From the NCBI GenBank assembly GCA_030015575.1, contig JASDDO010000016.1:68507396-68571395 (forward strand): a stretch of DNA of 64,000 nt, written 5' to 3'. A program made the position numbers and the translations under genes. Every line of letters begins with the position of its first letter. The first letter of the stretch is position 1. Origin of the DNA: Agapanthus africanus (lineage: Eukaryota > Streptophyta > Magnoliopsida > Asparagales > Amaryllidaceae). The notes below the pieces were generated by a model that worked only from the letters and a program-made list of their open reading frames with translations, was not told the origin of the DNA and ran no database searches. Of this stretch, positions 31,346-44,464 are shown in pieces.

Positions 31346-34290
31346 TGTTCCCCTCCGAAAGACGGCCGCACAGGACTGCTGAAGTCCTGGCGCTGAGGTT
31401 CGGGGCAGATGCTATCTGGTTTTATCCGCCTATCTCTCCGAAGATGCCAAGTTGATTTATGGCACCGTGTATCGGAGGTTTAGACGGATGCGACCGATGT
31501 AGCAGACTTCGTCAGATTCCCCCTCAGGGTGAGGGGTTTTTGATTGTGGGGACGCTCTTCCCTGCAGGCGCAAGCCCCTGCAGTTAATTACGCTACCGCG
31601 TCGCGATAACAACTTTCTCCTTCTCCAGAATTTCGCTTCGTGTCGTGTGTGTTTGTTTTGTTTGTGATTGCCCGTGGATTGTATACGGAGACTGAGTGAT
31701 GTCGTCACCCGTAGGACGTGGATAATTAGTCCAAATCCGTATTTACTTAGATTTGGGTTTGGTGTTTTTAGTTTAAGGATGCATTAGCCGCGTTGCAGCT
31801 AAGACCAACTTAAACGTTCGTCAAGGATACGTTAGTCCTGTTTTGGACTACGATCGACCTGACGTAGTGATTGATTTAATTATCTGGTTGTCGGGACTCG
31901 TCGCCTCTCTGACGTCGTTGAGGGATTGCAACGACAGACGTCAGAGGAGTTCAGAGATGTACCCTTGAACCAAAGTTGATTTGGAGTTTTATCGTTTATT
32001 TGAATATCTAAGGACACGTTAACCGTATTTGAGGTTAAGATCAACTTAGACGGGACCGTTTAGATCCAACAAAAGAGCGTTTGGGCCCTATTGTGCCAGT
32101 TTAGGGACATGGCGGTCCATCGCCAGTTTTAGGGACGTGGGGGTCCATTATTAGTTTAGGGACGTTTCGGTCCGTCGCCAGTTTAAGGACGTAGTGGTCC
32201 ATATTCCAGTTTAGGGACGTGGTGGTCCGTCGCCAGTTTAGGGACATGGTGGTCCATTATTAGTTTAGGGACGTTTCGGTCCGACATTAGTTTAGGGACG
32301 TTTCGGTCCGACATTAGTTTAGGGACGTTTCGGTCCATTATTAGTTTAGGGACGTTTCGGTCCGACATTAGTTTAGGGACGTTTCGGTCCATTATTAGTT
32401 TAGGGACGTTTCGGTCCAATATTAGTTTAAGGACGTTTCGGTCCATCATTAGTTTAAGGACGTTTCGGTCAAATATTAGTTTAAGGACGTTTCGGTCCAT
32501 CATTAGTTTAAGGACGTTTCGGTCCAATGTTCTCATTTTGGGGCAAATATTAGTTTAAGGACGTTTCGGTCCAATATTAGGTGAGTGGTCGTTGGGACCC
32601 GTCGCCTCTTTGACGTCGTTGAGGAATTACAACGACGGATGTCAAAGGAGTTCGGAGATGTACCCTCGAACCGGATGTAGATTGATTTAGGAGAGGCATT
32701 TAATTTAAGGACTTACAGCCAAGATTGGGTTAAGTCCAATTTTTATTTTTAGGCTCTGCCCGATTAGAAGAATCGATCTAAACAGGGCTCGGCCCCTTTC
32801 ATTATTTTGCAAGTCTGATTTGGGCCAAGCCTTTTTAACAAGAACTCAGGAATTCTCCAAACAGGGCCTTGCCCTTTTTAAATAGTGAGTTTCAGAACTC
32901 TCTTTTTTTTTATAAACAGGGCCTTGCCCTTTTATCTGCAATTCAATTTGGGCCAGGCCCTTTTAAATAATGAGTTTCCAGAAACTCAGGAATTTTTCCA
33001 AACAGGGCCTTGCCCTTTTATTGTTTTAATTTGGGCCTGGCCCAAAACAAAGGGTTGCAGAAACCCTAGAAATCTTCAGTTTGAAGAATTCAAGTGCATG
33101 GCACTTTTGATTTGAATTTAGATCAAAGGAAAAACAAGTTCTTGTTTTCTCCTGATCATACAGAACCTAGGGTTCATATTAAGTGCAAGGCACTATTTAT
33201 TATTTTTTTTTTTTAGAACCAAGGGTTCATATTAAGTGCAAGGCACTATTTATTTTCTGTTCTTCAGAAATTTTACCTTCTTCTTTTTGTTTCTTCTGTG
33301 TTCTTGATTAATTTTCAAGAGCTTTCCTTTGATGATTGACTCTCTCTCTAATTCTCTCCTCCTGATTATCTGATTGATGCCTTTTGAATGAGGCTTGGGG
33401 TCTTATTTATAGTGCCCACAAAGTTGTTGGATTTGTTAACAAAATCTTTCCTGAATAATTTTGGGAATTTTCCCACCATTGGATCTTCGATCCAAGGGTT
33501 CCTGTTTTACAGGAGAACAGAAAAGATTTATCTAAATCTTCATTCAGTTGCTGCGCAACTCACCAGCAAATGACACGTGTCGCGCATCCGAGCGCTTGCG
33601 CAGTTGCGATTGCGCAACTGCGCAGACGCGTGTCGCGCATCCGTGCGTTTGCGCAGCTGCGAGTGCGCAACTGCGCAGACACGTGTCGCGCATCCGTGCG
33701 TTTGCGCAGCTGCGATTGCGCAACTGCGCAGACACGTGTCGCGCATCCGTGCGTTTGCGCAACTGCGCAGACACGTGTCACGCATCGGTTCGTTTGCGCA
33801 GCTGCGGCTGCGCAACTGCGCAGACACGTGTCACGCATCTGTGCGTTTGCGCAGACACGTGTCGCGCATCGGTTCGTTTGCGCAGCTGCGGCATGCGCAA
33901 CTGCGCAGACACGTGTCGCCCATCCGTGAGTTTGCGCAGTTGCGACTGCGCAACTGCGCAGACACGTGTCGTGCATCCAAGCGCTTGCGCAGACACGTGT
34001 CGCGCATCCGTGCGTTTGCGCAGTTGCGACTGCGCAACTGCGCAGACACGTGTCGTGCATCCAAGCGCTTGCGCAGACACGTGTCGCGCATCCGTGCGTT
34101 TGCGCAGTTAAGTCTTTAATTAAGTTTTCTGAAGAGCCTTGCTCTGATGGGACGCGCTGTTTCGGGCGTTACGCTGCCCATTCAGCCTCTGCCACGTGGC
34201 AAATTGCGCACTGCGCACGGAAACCGAAGCGTTGCTTCGAATTTTGAATTTTCAAAATTCAACAGAGCCTTGCTCTGATTGGGGGAAACA
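31346..34290 (-). repeat. G 5' LTR
   Basis: 2945 bp, same ends as the 3' LTR (TGTTCCCC and GGGGGAAACA). The 27-bp repeats are at 32095-32575, the TATA box at 33402-33412 and the U3 array at 33566-34110. The outer end abuts TSD GGTTC (34291-34295) and then B's LTR. The array and the 27-bp repeats differ in copy number from the 3' LTR. Confidence 0.95.
33402..33412 (-). promoter_or_regulatory. TATA box of G 5' LTR
   Basis: CTATAAATAAG on the minus strand, downstream in sense of the CACGTG array at 33566-34110. Expected start of the genomic RNA near 33375, giving an R/U5 of about 2 kb that contains the mini-hairpins and the 27-bp repeats. Confidence 0.65.
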
Positions 34291-34295
34291 GGTTC

Positions 34296-36503
34296 CTAGG
34301 CACTCTAGTGAGGTCTCACAAGGCATCAACCATGCCAATTTCAAAGATTAGAGGTGCCGAGAAAACCTAATACGGATCGTTGGCTAGATTTCTAGGCGAC
34401 AAAGCTAACTAGTTAACACTTAACTATGAGAATACGGATATACAACCTTTGTATATCCGATGCTCCACCTCCACGGCTCCGCAATGAAGTCTCCTCGCTG
34501 TCCAAGATGGATCCCGGGCTCTAGCGTCGGCTTCGTCGGAGATTGGGGAAGCTAAGTCGTCGATGTCCATGCCGAAGATGATCTACATCGAGGCATCGCA
34601 AGATCAAGCTCCACCTTCACCAAGCCATGAAAACTTGTGAAGGAAACACACTCTACTACTTGGCAAGAGGTAGAGGGTGAAGAAATAGGAAGTGGGTTCA
34701 ATTTAGAATTGGATTTCTCACTCATTATCATCAATCACCATTGATGACCTAAGCTTTCTTCATGATAGATATGAAGAAGAAGAAGAAGAAAGTTATGATA
34801 AGTTAATTTAAAAATGAAAAGAATATCCAAACTTATCATAACATGACCATGGTTAAGTGTAGAGAACTAATTATGGTTAAATGAAGTGGTTAGGTTTAAG
34901 CATGAGACAAAAGGGTTACAAAGTCAAAGTGTTCAAGAAACTTCATGAACAAAACAAAAATGCCACCATTTTATCATGCTCTTTTTCTTTTCCAAAAAGA
35001 ATAAACAAATGAATAAAAATGAATAATCAAATAGTATACCCTAACCATTCCATTAACCAAGGTTTAATTCTATACACTTAACAAATAAGGCATGTATCAT
35101 CAAACATGATACAAGCAAGTGCACAAAATCATATCGCATATGCAATGCGCACACCCGAGTGAGAAAATCCATTTAAAGTGAACCTATACTAGTTAATGCA
35201 AAGTAATATATCAAATATATAATTATACAATAAATCATTAAATCAACACTTGATTTAACGATCCGGTCATATCGCATATAACCGACTAGTATTCAATGTA
35301 TCGCCTTATCGAATCAACCATTGATTCGATAACTAGGTTATATCGCATATAACCATTCGATACATTCATCGCGAGAATGGAATACGGTATCACATACACG
35401 CATTATTCTCGGACCCGCACATATCTCATATGCGCTCCTATTTCGTTTCGCTTGAGCCAGGAAACCTCTGTGTAGGACTCTAAAGACTCGTCAATACGCC
35501 GGCAGCAGGTGATGATCATATCAAGAACCCACAAGCCGCAAGCGGTCTGCTAAACGTAACAGCCACCCGGGTATTGAGCGATCAGAAGATCGACGAGCAA
35601 GCCCGCTCACACTCCAGTGAATCCAACCAGTAACACTACCGTACAGTCCGGTCTGATCGTCTGATATGTCGCATATCTTGCCTAGGGGTGGTAAACGTCA
35701 GACCCCAATAGCTCGATAAGTCGTGTCGATATGAGGTCTACAACAATTCGAGAAACTACTGGTAACACTTACCAGTAAATCTCAGCAACCCTGGCCAGGG
35801 ATTTCCTGTTATAGCCAATCGAACACAGCGCAACATCTACTCCCTATACCGGGAGAGACGAATCCCCTCCTATCGCTCATTGCCTCCATGTGACTCGGGA
35901 CTGTACCCAAAAACCACCGTTTTGCACGCCCTCTTGGACGTGGTAAGATGGAAATCAAAGCACAGTGGGAACCACACAAGACTCTATGACGATCTCGGGT
36001 CAACAGACTACTCTGTACCAGTGTCACCAGAGAACTGCCATCTGACGTAAGGTATAATACCATCTGGGAGTTCTCGGCGAGTCCGTCCAGTGTACCCAGT
36101 CTCTACTGAGCACCCGTATATCTCCTCTGATGTCAAACACCAATGGATATGGGATCATCCATCGCCCATCTGTATGGGTCGAGAAGGTACACGCTAGTCT
36201 ACTCTGGTATATCGATGCCCCGTCTCGATACACCCACGACTAGGGACTTTGAAGGATGTACTTATAGACTACCTTGTCCCCACTAGTATGATCCGCATCA
36301 CAGTCCAGGTAGTCAAGTACACATCCTAAGGGCTTTACCAACATGTAACAGAGAGACAATCAGTGTACACGTTAAGGTAAAGAGTAACCAGATAGCATAC
36401 TATCATGTCGAGCAAGAAAGTCCTCCCTATATATGTCCCAGCATCCACTACAATATACATCCTATGTACAGTAATGGCCTCTAGGGCATACATATAACTA
36501 ACA
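34296..36503 (-). repeat. B 3' LTR, main part
   Basis: Continues the 10 bp at 10304-10313 after the G insertion (TSD GGTTC repeated at 34291). It ends TATAACTAACA at 36503, followed by polypurine-tract complement ATCTCCCACTTGC at 36504-36516. About 98.2% identical to 42227-44459. It contains an arm pair of TATCGCATATAACC-type repeats (about 35260-35350) and CCCTGGCCAGGG near 35790. Confidence 0.93.
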
Positions 36504-38600
36504 ATCTCCCACTTGCACTAGGGCCATCTGTAGCAGTGGTTGTAGTATCTCATACTCAACCATCACATAAAAGTCTCTCTCTGGGAATAGGCCTTCGTGA
36601 GTGGATCCGCCGTGTTATCCTCTGAATCTGCTCTCCTTGCCTCGATCATGCTGGAGATCAACCATCTCCATGATCAGGTGATACTGCCTTAGAATATGTC
36701 TGGATCACTGATGGGACGGGTGTTCCTTGCATAAGCCACAACTCCATTGTCACACAATAGTGTGAACTAAGTTCATCTCATGAACTATTATACATCCAAA
36801 CAGCCTCTTTGGTAGCATCTTAAGTAGCGATGTATCCTGCTTTTATCGTCTAGTATGTCACGGTATCTAGCTTGGAACTCTTCCAACATACCGTCCCTTT
36901 ACTGAGGGTAAAGACAATGCATGCGACTGACATTCAGTCGTCTTTATCACCCTGGAACCCTTCCAGTGATTCTCCCCAGGATCAACTGATACCATCTCAC
37001 TACAACTAGTGAGTATCCTAACATCTATTTAGATCTATCTCATAGATCCAAAGCTTAGGATTTTGTTGGTATCACTTTGATCCTATATGGAGAATCATTG
37101 TGATATACGGAGATTGATCGAGCGTAGCATAGGAAACTCTTTCCCTATCAAGAGTATGTTATCCACGTACTCTACGAGGATCGCCACCATACTCCCTACT
37201 ACCTTTTTGTTTATACAAGGTTCATCTACCATTTTGATGATGTCAACTTCTTTGACTAATCCATCAAAACAGATGTTCCAGCTCCGCGATGCCTGCTTTA
37301 TCCTATAAAGCATCTTGCACACGTTTTCGCTGCTCCCACTGTTTACGAAGCCCTCTGGCTGTGTACTTATAGACGCACTCTTCTAAATCATCATTTAGAA
37401 AAGCAGTCATGACACCCAACCACCAGATATCGTAGTCATGGTATGTAGCCGTGGCAAGTAGGATCTGGATGGACTTAAGCATAGCTACTTGAAAAGGTTT
37501 CATCACTATCCAAGCCTGGTCGATGAAGAAAACCTTTAACAAGTCTAACTTTGAAAGTCTCAACCTTTCCATGTACACCAAGTAATCTTCTCAAGATATA
37601 CTTGCTCCTGATGGGGATTTAACCCTTCAGATATAGCAACCAAAGTCCATACTTTGTTGGTGTATAAGGATTCCATCTCAGATCACTAAGCATCCAGCCA
37701 TTCTTACAGAGTCTCACTCCTGATGGCCAGCTCGAAACTAGTTGGGTCATCATCTCATGATGCAATCCTCGCTCCCACTGACATAGAGAAACCGAAGTAT
37801 CTCTCAGGTGGGTGAGGAACCCTACTAGATCGGCGGAGAGGCTGAGGTTCATTGGAATCTACTGAATCCTTATTCAATAGGTATGCAACTTCTCAAGTGC
37901 ATAACACCCAATAGGAAAAAGGTAACTCAGTAGTACTCATCATAGAGCACACCATATCAAATAGGGTGTATCTGCTCCGCCCCGATATACCATCGTGCAA
38001 TGGGGTATACAGAGGAGTAATGCTGAGAGAGAATCTCATTCTCCTTTAGAATAGTCCAGGAATTCCGTGCTCAAGTATTCTCCTCCCTGATCTCATCATA
38101 GGACATAATACTTATACCCATATTTTGGTTCTCTACTTCTAACTTATATTCTGTGAATATCTTAAAAGGTTCGGACATGTGTTTCAACAGGAACATATGA
38201 CTGAATCTTGAGAGATTATCAGAGAATATAATGAAGTATAAAGAATCAGTCCTGGCATGTGTAGACAGGGGACCTACATGCACCAACATGTATCATCCCA
38301 AGAGTTCATTAACTCTTTCTCTGTTTCGACTAAACGGGGCTATGGTCATCTTATCTTTGTGACATGACTGGCGAGTTTCATAAGATGTAAATTTAAACTG
38401 ATTTAAACATGCATCTAAATGTAACTTGAGCCAGTCGGGTCGCATTGATATGACCTAGTCTACAATGCCTCAAGAAGGATCTGTTCATTTCTGAACTCTT
38501 CCTCTTGTGTGTGTTCCATATAGTAAGAACTGTAATTTGATTTAGAACATTAATGCTTTTAGATAACGTGCCTGAACCGATCAACTTTTGATATAGGAAA
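36504..38600 (-). pseudogene. B pol remnant: RT/RNase H and integrase
   Basis: Recognisable but broken copia pol on the minus strand. RT pieces: MLYRIKQASRSWNICFDG and LVEYVDNILLIGKE (37095-37322; YVDD has become YVDN), and MLKSIQILLATATYHDYD (37303-37581). Integrase pieces: STHARTDSLYFIIFSDN (38071-38289) and LRHCRLGHINATRLAQ (38393-38584). RNase H is degraded beyond frames. No piece exceeds about 130 codons and many indels separate them. The degradation is far beyond the LTR divergence. Confidence 0.85.
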
Positions 38601-38784
38601 TATTCAAAACATTATCCAACAATACAAAATTTTATCATTTCTTTACTAATAAAGAGAGTGATATGATTTTGTATATCAGGTTCGGTATCTAATAACATTC
38701 GTTCAGAATCAATGTATTACAATACAGGGTGACAGTGACCGACAGACTTGGCTGCAACACTTGCCCCGTTTTCTGCCTCATGAA

Positions 38785-39101
38785 ACTTATCACCCGTTCT
38801 CAGTTTTTCTACCCTTTTGTAGCCCTATGTAACATCTTACATATTTGGGATCCTGATCCGGTATCAAATACCCATGATGCGGAGGATACTGAGAAACAGT
38901 TTTGTATAATGAACACACCCGAAGATGATGCATCAGCATGCACTCTCTTCGTTTGGGCGGCACGGGAAATCTGGTATTCCCCAATTTCCTGCTCTGTCTT
39001 ATAACAATTATAAGTTGGAGCGGGACCAACGTTCCCCAGCTCAGTATAACAAGCAGGTTCGGTCAATAATCCGTATTATTATCTTGATTAAGGCGTGACA
39101 T
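38785..39101 (-). pseudogene. B gag start fused to protease remnant (gag deleted)
   Basis: In sense, ATG at 39101 gives MSRLNQDNNTDY and then a stop, matching the first residues of copia gag in this family. Immediately afterwards the sequence resumes in the region before protease (ADASSSGVFIIQNCFSV) and the protease motif SASWVFDTGSGSQIC. Relative to element A about 280 codons, including essentially all of gag and its zinc knuckle, are missing. Confidence 0.8.
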
Positions 39102-39307
39102 GGTCGCTACCAGGAGAGAGAGAGAAGAAAACACTCAGCGTGCGCTCTTGCAAGAATAGATTGGTTATTATTTTATCTAATCAGGATGGCTCCCACTGTT
39201 TTTTTATCAAATCTTCCTTCAAACCCTAAAAGGAAAGACTAGCCGGGATTAATTACACACTACAAGTTCGCCAATCTTTCAGCCAGGCCAGTGTCGGTAC
39301 TTTGAGG

Positions 39308-39420
39308 GAGGTGCCTCGTGCTTTCGCACGGACCTAATTAATGTAAATCTCGTTTTCCAAGAGGCATAACCCCGTTAACACCTTTCTAGACACCTACTTG
39401 ATCGGCTAATTGTAATGTAT
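39308..39420 (-). other. Conserved leader block (copy in B)
   Basis: Counterpart of the block in C, A, D and F. Here the tetraloop stem is five perfect pairs, CGTGC and GCACG around GAAA in sense (39317-39330), where C, A and F have CGC/GCG. A second stem of four pairs (one G.U) lies in the segment GAGGCATAACCCC near 39360-39372, before the CTTTCTAGACACC end. Confidence 0.7.
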
Positions 39421-40303
39421 AAAACTCTTCCAGGAGTAACAATTACTCGCAGCGGGTATCGGGATCCAACTATCTCATAGAAGGTATGCAATCTCATTGC
39501 AAATTTCAACACTTGAAATTCCCGATAATATTTTTCCCCTAGCACCCTATGACCTTGACGGAGGCCAACAAACCAAAGGCTACTAGTCAAGTTCAACCCG
39601 TCATTTCTTGATTGAATCAAACCCACCCGCACGACCCTTGACGGAGGCCAACAAGGTCGCACGACTACCCTAACACAATTTGCATCATATGCATAAGCAC
39701 ATAAATACTGGTCAGCTACCGCACACTGCGCCTTGACGGAGGCCAACAAACGCAGCACGAATACTAAACAGGACTTATCTAAAATGACGGAGGGCTACGA
39801 CAGGTTTTTCTGAAAACCTATTACGTAATGAACTTGATATCGTTGTAGGATCGAATGAATTTTGAAATGGAGTGTTTTTGATGCTTTTCTAGTTTTGCTA
39901 AAGGAGTCACTCCCGGTGAAGGGATCGTCGGTCCTTTCCTCGTCGAATGAGGTGCGGGATATATCATATATATCACTGTGCAAAGCAAAAACTCTTAAAA
40001 GCAATCAAAAGACAAACCGAGTGTGTAGCATCTGCGAGTTATTGCTAAAGGAGTCACTCCCGGTGAAGGGATCTCGGTCCTTTCCTCATCGAATAAGGTG
40101 CAGGATATATCACATATACCGCTGTGCAAAGCAAGAACTGTAGCTACCTGTTTTATTTTGAAATTCGATTCTACAACATCTTAGGTTTCTTTTTATTTCA
40201 TTAATCATATTAATGAAGTCCCATCATTTAAGTACCTAAACATCACAGATAAATACGACGTACACTTATGACATCCGCATTCGCCTCGATGTCCCCTCGT
40301 GCA

Positions 40304-40326
40304 CCGTTAGGTTACCTAACTAACGG
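40304..40326. other. 7-bp hairpin with GTTACCTAA loop (B leader)
   Basis: CCGTTAG and CTAACGG flank GTTACCTAA. Homologous hairpins are at 46456-46478 (C), 53141-53163 (fragment I) and 57444-57466 (A). In I the arms are CTGTAAG/CTTACAG, a compensated change, with loop GTTACTTAA. Confidence 0.7.
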
Positions 40327-42212
40327 CAGAGCGGGGCAGGGCTAGCGCGGGTGTAAAACATAAGTAACGTCTATATAATATATCATATATACTATATACT
40401 GTATCTATCACAGAACATCACATGATCACATCACAGATATCGCAGCAGAAGAATCATATGAAATATTGGATATACTAGGACGTCCGTGTTTTCAATACGA
40501 GCCAGTATAAAACACGGATTCCACGGTCGTGATGAATAGCCAAATCCACACCCCTAGACCCCTACGAGAGCGGCAAGTAACCCTACCAATTCTAGAGTTA
40601 GCAGTCCCGGACTCGACTCCTCGAGTTGGTCTCCCACTGGACTCCAGAACCCGGTTACTTGTGCCCTCCTCCTTGGGTCTATCCTAGTGCGGAAAAGTAA
40701 ATAATATAAAAACGGTGACATCTTCCGCAACCTGGAAGTGCCCCAATAAAAGAATATTACATACAAGTTTTTACATGAATGAAAATGAAAAACACTCATC
40801 TCACATAAAAACCCCCGGCTATTCAAACACGACGATCCAATATAACATATCCAGCAACACATAACATCACATGTCATCAACGTAAGTAAATATGCGCATC
40901 CCAATTGTCGTTGACATATAGCAACGAAACCGGCGATATCACATATTACACTTACGGTCACAGAAAATAAAGTGTAAAACTACAACAGTTGGAATCCGCA
41001 ATCTCTTCAGACATCGCATGCCTGACCAAATGAATTCTTTAGACATCGCATGCCTAACAATTATAAACCCCGCATTTTAGTCTCAAAATCGAAAACTCTT
41101 TTCAATATCAAGTCGGGCAATTCAACAAGATTCCCGACAATCTGATCGAATGCTCGTCGCAAACTTTAGTAGGCGGCCGCACCCCCGACGCCGTCGACGA
41201 AGTGCACCAAGGCGGAACACCGCTACCGGGAGCACCCGAACGGATGCTTTCGGCGACGGGGTTCTCCTACAGTCACTTGGTCGGGGCTATGGAGTGAGGC
41301 TGTCTATTAAGTTTACCCGGCGAGTATCCGCGTACGCTACGTGATTGCGACGGACTTTTGATCACATCAAAATTCCATGGCAACCGATCAAGTGAGACTA
41401 AACTGCTACGTTTGCGAATTCCAAGTATTATATCACATTCCAGATAATTAGAAAATGTTAAACTTTCCGATCGAACAATCGAACACCCAAGTTTTCCCGA
41501 TACAAATCAACACATGAAACAAGTCTAAAAACATTCAGTTCGTGCCTCAGTACCAACGGTCCAGCCGTAGAAGGGTCAAGCCAACGCCTCACATGTGGCA
41601 CGCCGTACGGCCCCAAACCCGAAGGTTCAAAGAGCAGTTCAAGACGGTCACATAATCGAGTTAAGGTTTGTTGTCTTCTAGAGGGACCATCGCGTTACTT
41701 GCACTACTTAGAACGTCGTTAAACTACGGAAAGATCCAACACATGGAAATTTCCCGACAGGGGAAAAATTAGGTATTTATATCCGGTCGAACTTTTTAAC
41801 ATATTCAAAATTATCCGGAAAGCCAAAAAGACAAAATTTGATACCCCGATCGAAACACCGAATCCCCAAAACAACTCCAGAAAATTCAACTCTTGAATAA
41901 ATTTTAAAAATACCCAGAAACTCCAGCATAATATAAAAGAAGTTACTGTGCAATCAATTGAGGATGACGTCATCAAAGTGCGGCGTAACCGCCGCAGCAG
42001 CCAGGCTTCTGCCGCGCTTCCGCCGCGGTTTGTACTGTTCATGGAAAAAAAATTGCACCGTAATTCTTATAATTTCCTGCTGAGTTTTCTGCATATTTTT
42101 AATTTTGAAAAAACCCAGTTTTTAAAAAATGTACAGAGAGCAAGTTTGTGATCGGGTTTCGGGTTCGTTTGGACATCAAACTCCGTCTAGACTTCGCCTA
42201 AGGCTCTAGCTA

Positions 42213-42225
42213 GGCTTTGATACCA
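42213..42225 (-). other. B primer binding site
   Basis: TGGTATCAAAGCC on the minus strand, one mismatch from the initiator-Met tRNA site TGGTATCAGAGC, one base from the LTR. Confidence 0.85.
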
Positions 42226-42226
42226 C

Positions 42227-44459
42227 TGTAGGGTTCCTAGGCACTCTAGTGAGGTCTCACAAGGCATCAACCATGCCAATTTCAAAGATTAGAGGTGCCG
42301 AGAAAACCTTATACGGATCGTTGGCTAGATTTCTAGGCGACAAAGCTAACTAGTTAACACTTAACTATGAGAATACGGATATACAACCTTTGTAGATCCG
42401 GTGCTCCACCTCCACGGCTCCGCAATGAAGTCTCCTCGCTGTCCAAGATGGATCCCTGGCTCTAGCGTCGGCTTCGTCGGAGAATGGGCAATCTAGGTCG
42501 TCGATGTCCATGCCGAAGATGATCTACGTCGAGGCATCGCAAGATCAAGCTCCACCTTCACCAAGCCATGAAAACTTGTGAAGGAAACACACTCTACTAC
42601 TTGGCAAGAGGTAGAGGGTGAAGAAATAGGAAGTGGGTTCAATTTAGAATTGGATTTCTCACTCTTTATCATCAATCACCATTGATGACCTAAGCTTTCT
42701 TCATGATAGATATGAAGAAGAAGAAGAAGAAGAAGAAGAAGAAGAAAGTTATGATAAGTTAATTTAAAAATGAAAAGAATATCCAAACTTATCATAACAT
42801 GACCATGGTTAAGTGTAGAGAACTAATTATGGTTAAATGAAGTGGTTAGGTTTAAGCATGAGACAAAAGGGTTACAAAGTCAAAGTGTTCAAGAAACTTC
42901 ATGAACAAAACAAAAATGCCACCATTTTATCATGCTCTTTTTCTTTTCCAAAAAGAATAAACAAATGAATAAAAATGAATAATCAAATACTATACCCTAA
43001 ACATTCCATTAACCAAGGTTTAATTCTATACACTTAACAAATAAGGCATGTATCATCAAACATGATACAAGCAAGTGCACAAAATCATATCGCATATGCA
43101 ATGCGCACACCCGAGTGAGAAAATCCATTTAAAGTGAACCTATAATAGTTAATTCAAAGTAATATATCAAATATATAATTATACAATAAATCATTAAATC
43201 AACAAGTGATTTAACGATCCGGTCATATCGCTTATAACCGACTAGTATTCAATGTATCGGCTTATCGAATCAACCATTGATTCGATAACTAGGTTATATC
43301 GTATATAACCATTCGATACATTCATCGCGAGAATGGAATACGGTATCGCATACACGCATTATTCTCGGCCCCGCACATATCTCATATGCGCTCCTATTTC
43401 GTTTCGCTTGAGCCAGGAAACCTCTGTGTAGGACTCTAAAGACTCGTCAATACGCCGGCAGCAGGTGATGATCATATCAAGCACCCACAAGCCGCAAACG
43501 GTCTGCTAAACATAACGGCCACCCGGGTATTTAGCGATCAGAAGTTCGACGAGCAAGCCCGCTCACACTCCAGTGAATCCAACCAGTAACACTACCGTAC
43601 AGTCCGGTCTGATCGTCTGATATGTCGCATATCTTGCCTAGGGGTGGTAAACGTCAGACCCCAATAGCTCGATAAGTCGTGTCGATATGAGGTCTACAAC
43701 AATTCGATAAACTACTGGTAACACTTACCAGTAAATCTCAGCAACCCTGGCCAGGGATTTCCTGTTATGGCCAATCGAACACAGCGCAACATCTACTCCA
43801 TATACCGGGAGAGACGAATCCCCTCCTATCGCTCATTACCTCCATATGACTCGGGACTGTACCCAAAAACCACCGTTTTGCACGCCCTCTTGGACATGGT
43901 GAGATGGAAATCAAAGCACAGTGGGAACCACACAAGACTCTCTGACGATCTCGGGTCAACAGACTACTCTGTACCAGTGTCACCAAAGAACTGCCATCTG
44001 ACGTAAGGTATAATACCATCTGGGAGTTCTCGGCGAGTCCGTCCAGTGTACCCAGTCTCTACTGAGCACCCGTATATCTCCTCTGATGTCAAACACCAAT
44101 GGATATGGGATCATCCATCGCCCATCTGTATGGGTCGAGAAGGTACACGCTAGTCTACTCTGGTATATCGATGCCCCGTCTCGATACACCCACGACTAGG
44201 GTCTTTGAAGGATGTACTTATAGACTACCTTGTCCCCACTAGTATGATCCGCATCACAGTCCAGGTAGTCAAGTACACATCCTAAGGGCTTTACCAACAT
44301 GTAACAGAGAGACAATCAGTGTACACGTTAAGGTAAAGAGTAACCAGATAGCATACTATCATGTCGAACAAGAAAGTCCTCCCTATATATGTCCCAGCAT
44401 CCACTACAATATACATCCCATGTACAGTAATGGCCTCTAGGGCATACATATAACTAACA
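42227..44459 (-). repeat. B 5' LTR
   Basis: 2233 bp beginning TGTAGGGTTCCTAGGC and ending TAACTAACA on the plus strand. Followed by TSD GTTTA and the coding frame of C. Confidence 0.95.
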
Positions 44460-44464
44460 GTTTA

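Larger units (their letters stand above)
10314..34290 (-). mobile_element. Element G: giant Tat-lineage Ty3/gypsy retrotransposon, complete
   Basis: 23,977 bp with LTRs 31346-34290 (5') and 10314-13220 (3') and TSD GGTTC at 10309-10313 and 34291-34295. Order on the minus strand: LTR, primer site 31340-31323, ORF1, gag-pol, a 3-kb spacer of tandem and inverted repeats, an antisense intron-containing gene, polypurine tract, LTR. Dual RNase H (the second archaeal-type) and the antisense ORF are marks of the Tat lineage (Retand/Grande/Ogre group). All coding parts are open and the LTRs show only about 4-6 substitutions besides tandem-repeat length changes, so the copy is young and may be autonomous. 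Confidence 0.95.
39102..42226 (-). other. B leader (5' untranslated region)
   Basis: About 3.1 kb, non-coding. From the gag end: pyrimidine tract with CTCTCTCTCCTGGTAG before the ATG; conserved block with CGTGC-GAAA-GCACG hairpin (39317-39330); three short repeats (39553, 39636, 39731); 146-bp duplication (39890-40140); hairpin with 7-bp arms (40304-40326); GC-rich inverted repeat (41978-42030); primer site 42213-42225. The rest, about 40570-41970, shows no coding frame I trust. Confidence 0.75.
10304..44459 (-). mobile_element. Element B (copia), gag-less, split by element G
   Basis: Minus-strand copia element. 3' LTR is 10304-10313 joined to 34296-36503, internal region 36504-42226, 5' LTR 42227-44459, TSD GTTTA. 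The LTRs differ at about 39 positions in 2.2 kb plus a GAA-repeat length change (about 1.8%). The internal 5.7 kb has a primer site, a long structured leader, about a dozen gag codons, a protease remnant and a heavily broken integrase/RT. B is therefore non-autonomous. Its LTR is related to D and E and more distantly to A and C. Confidence 0.9.

Noticed and set aside
41150-42050. ORFs at 41150-41344 and 41719-42042 as small genes in the B leader
   Set aside because: Short, with no counterpart frame in the leaders of C, D or A, and no recognisable motif.
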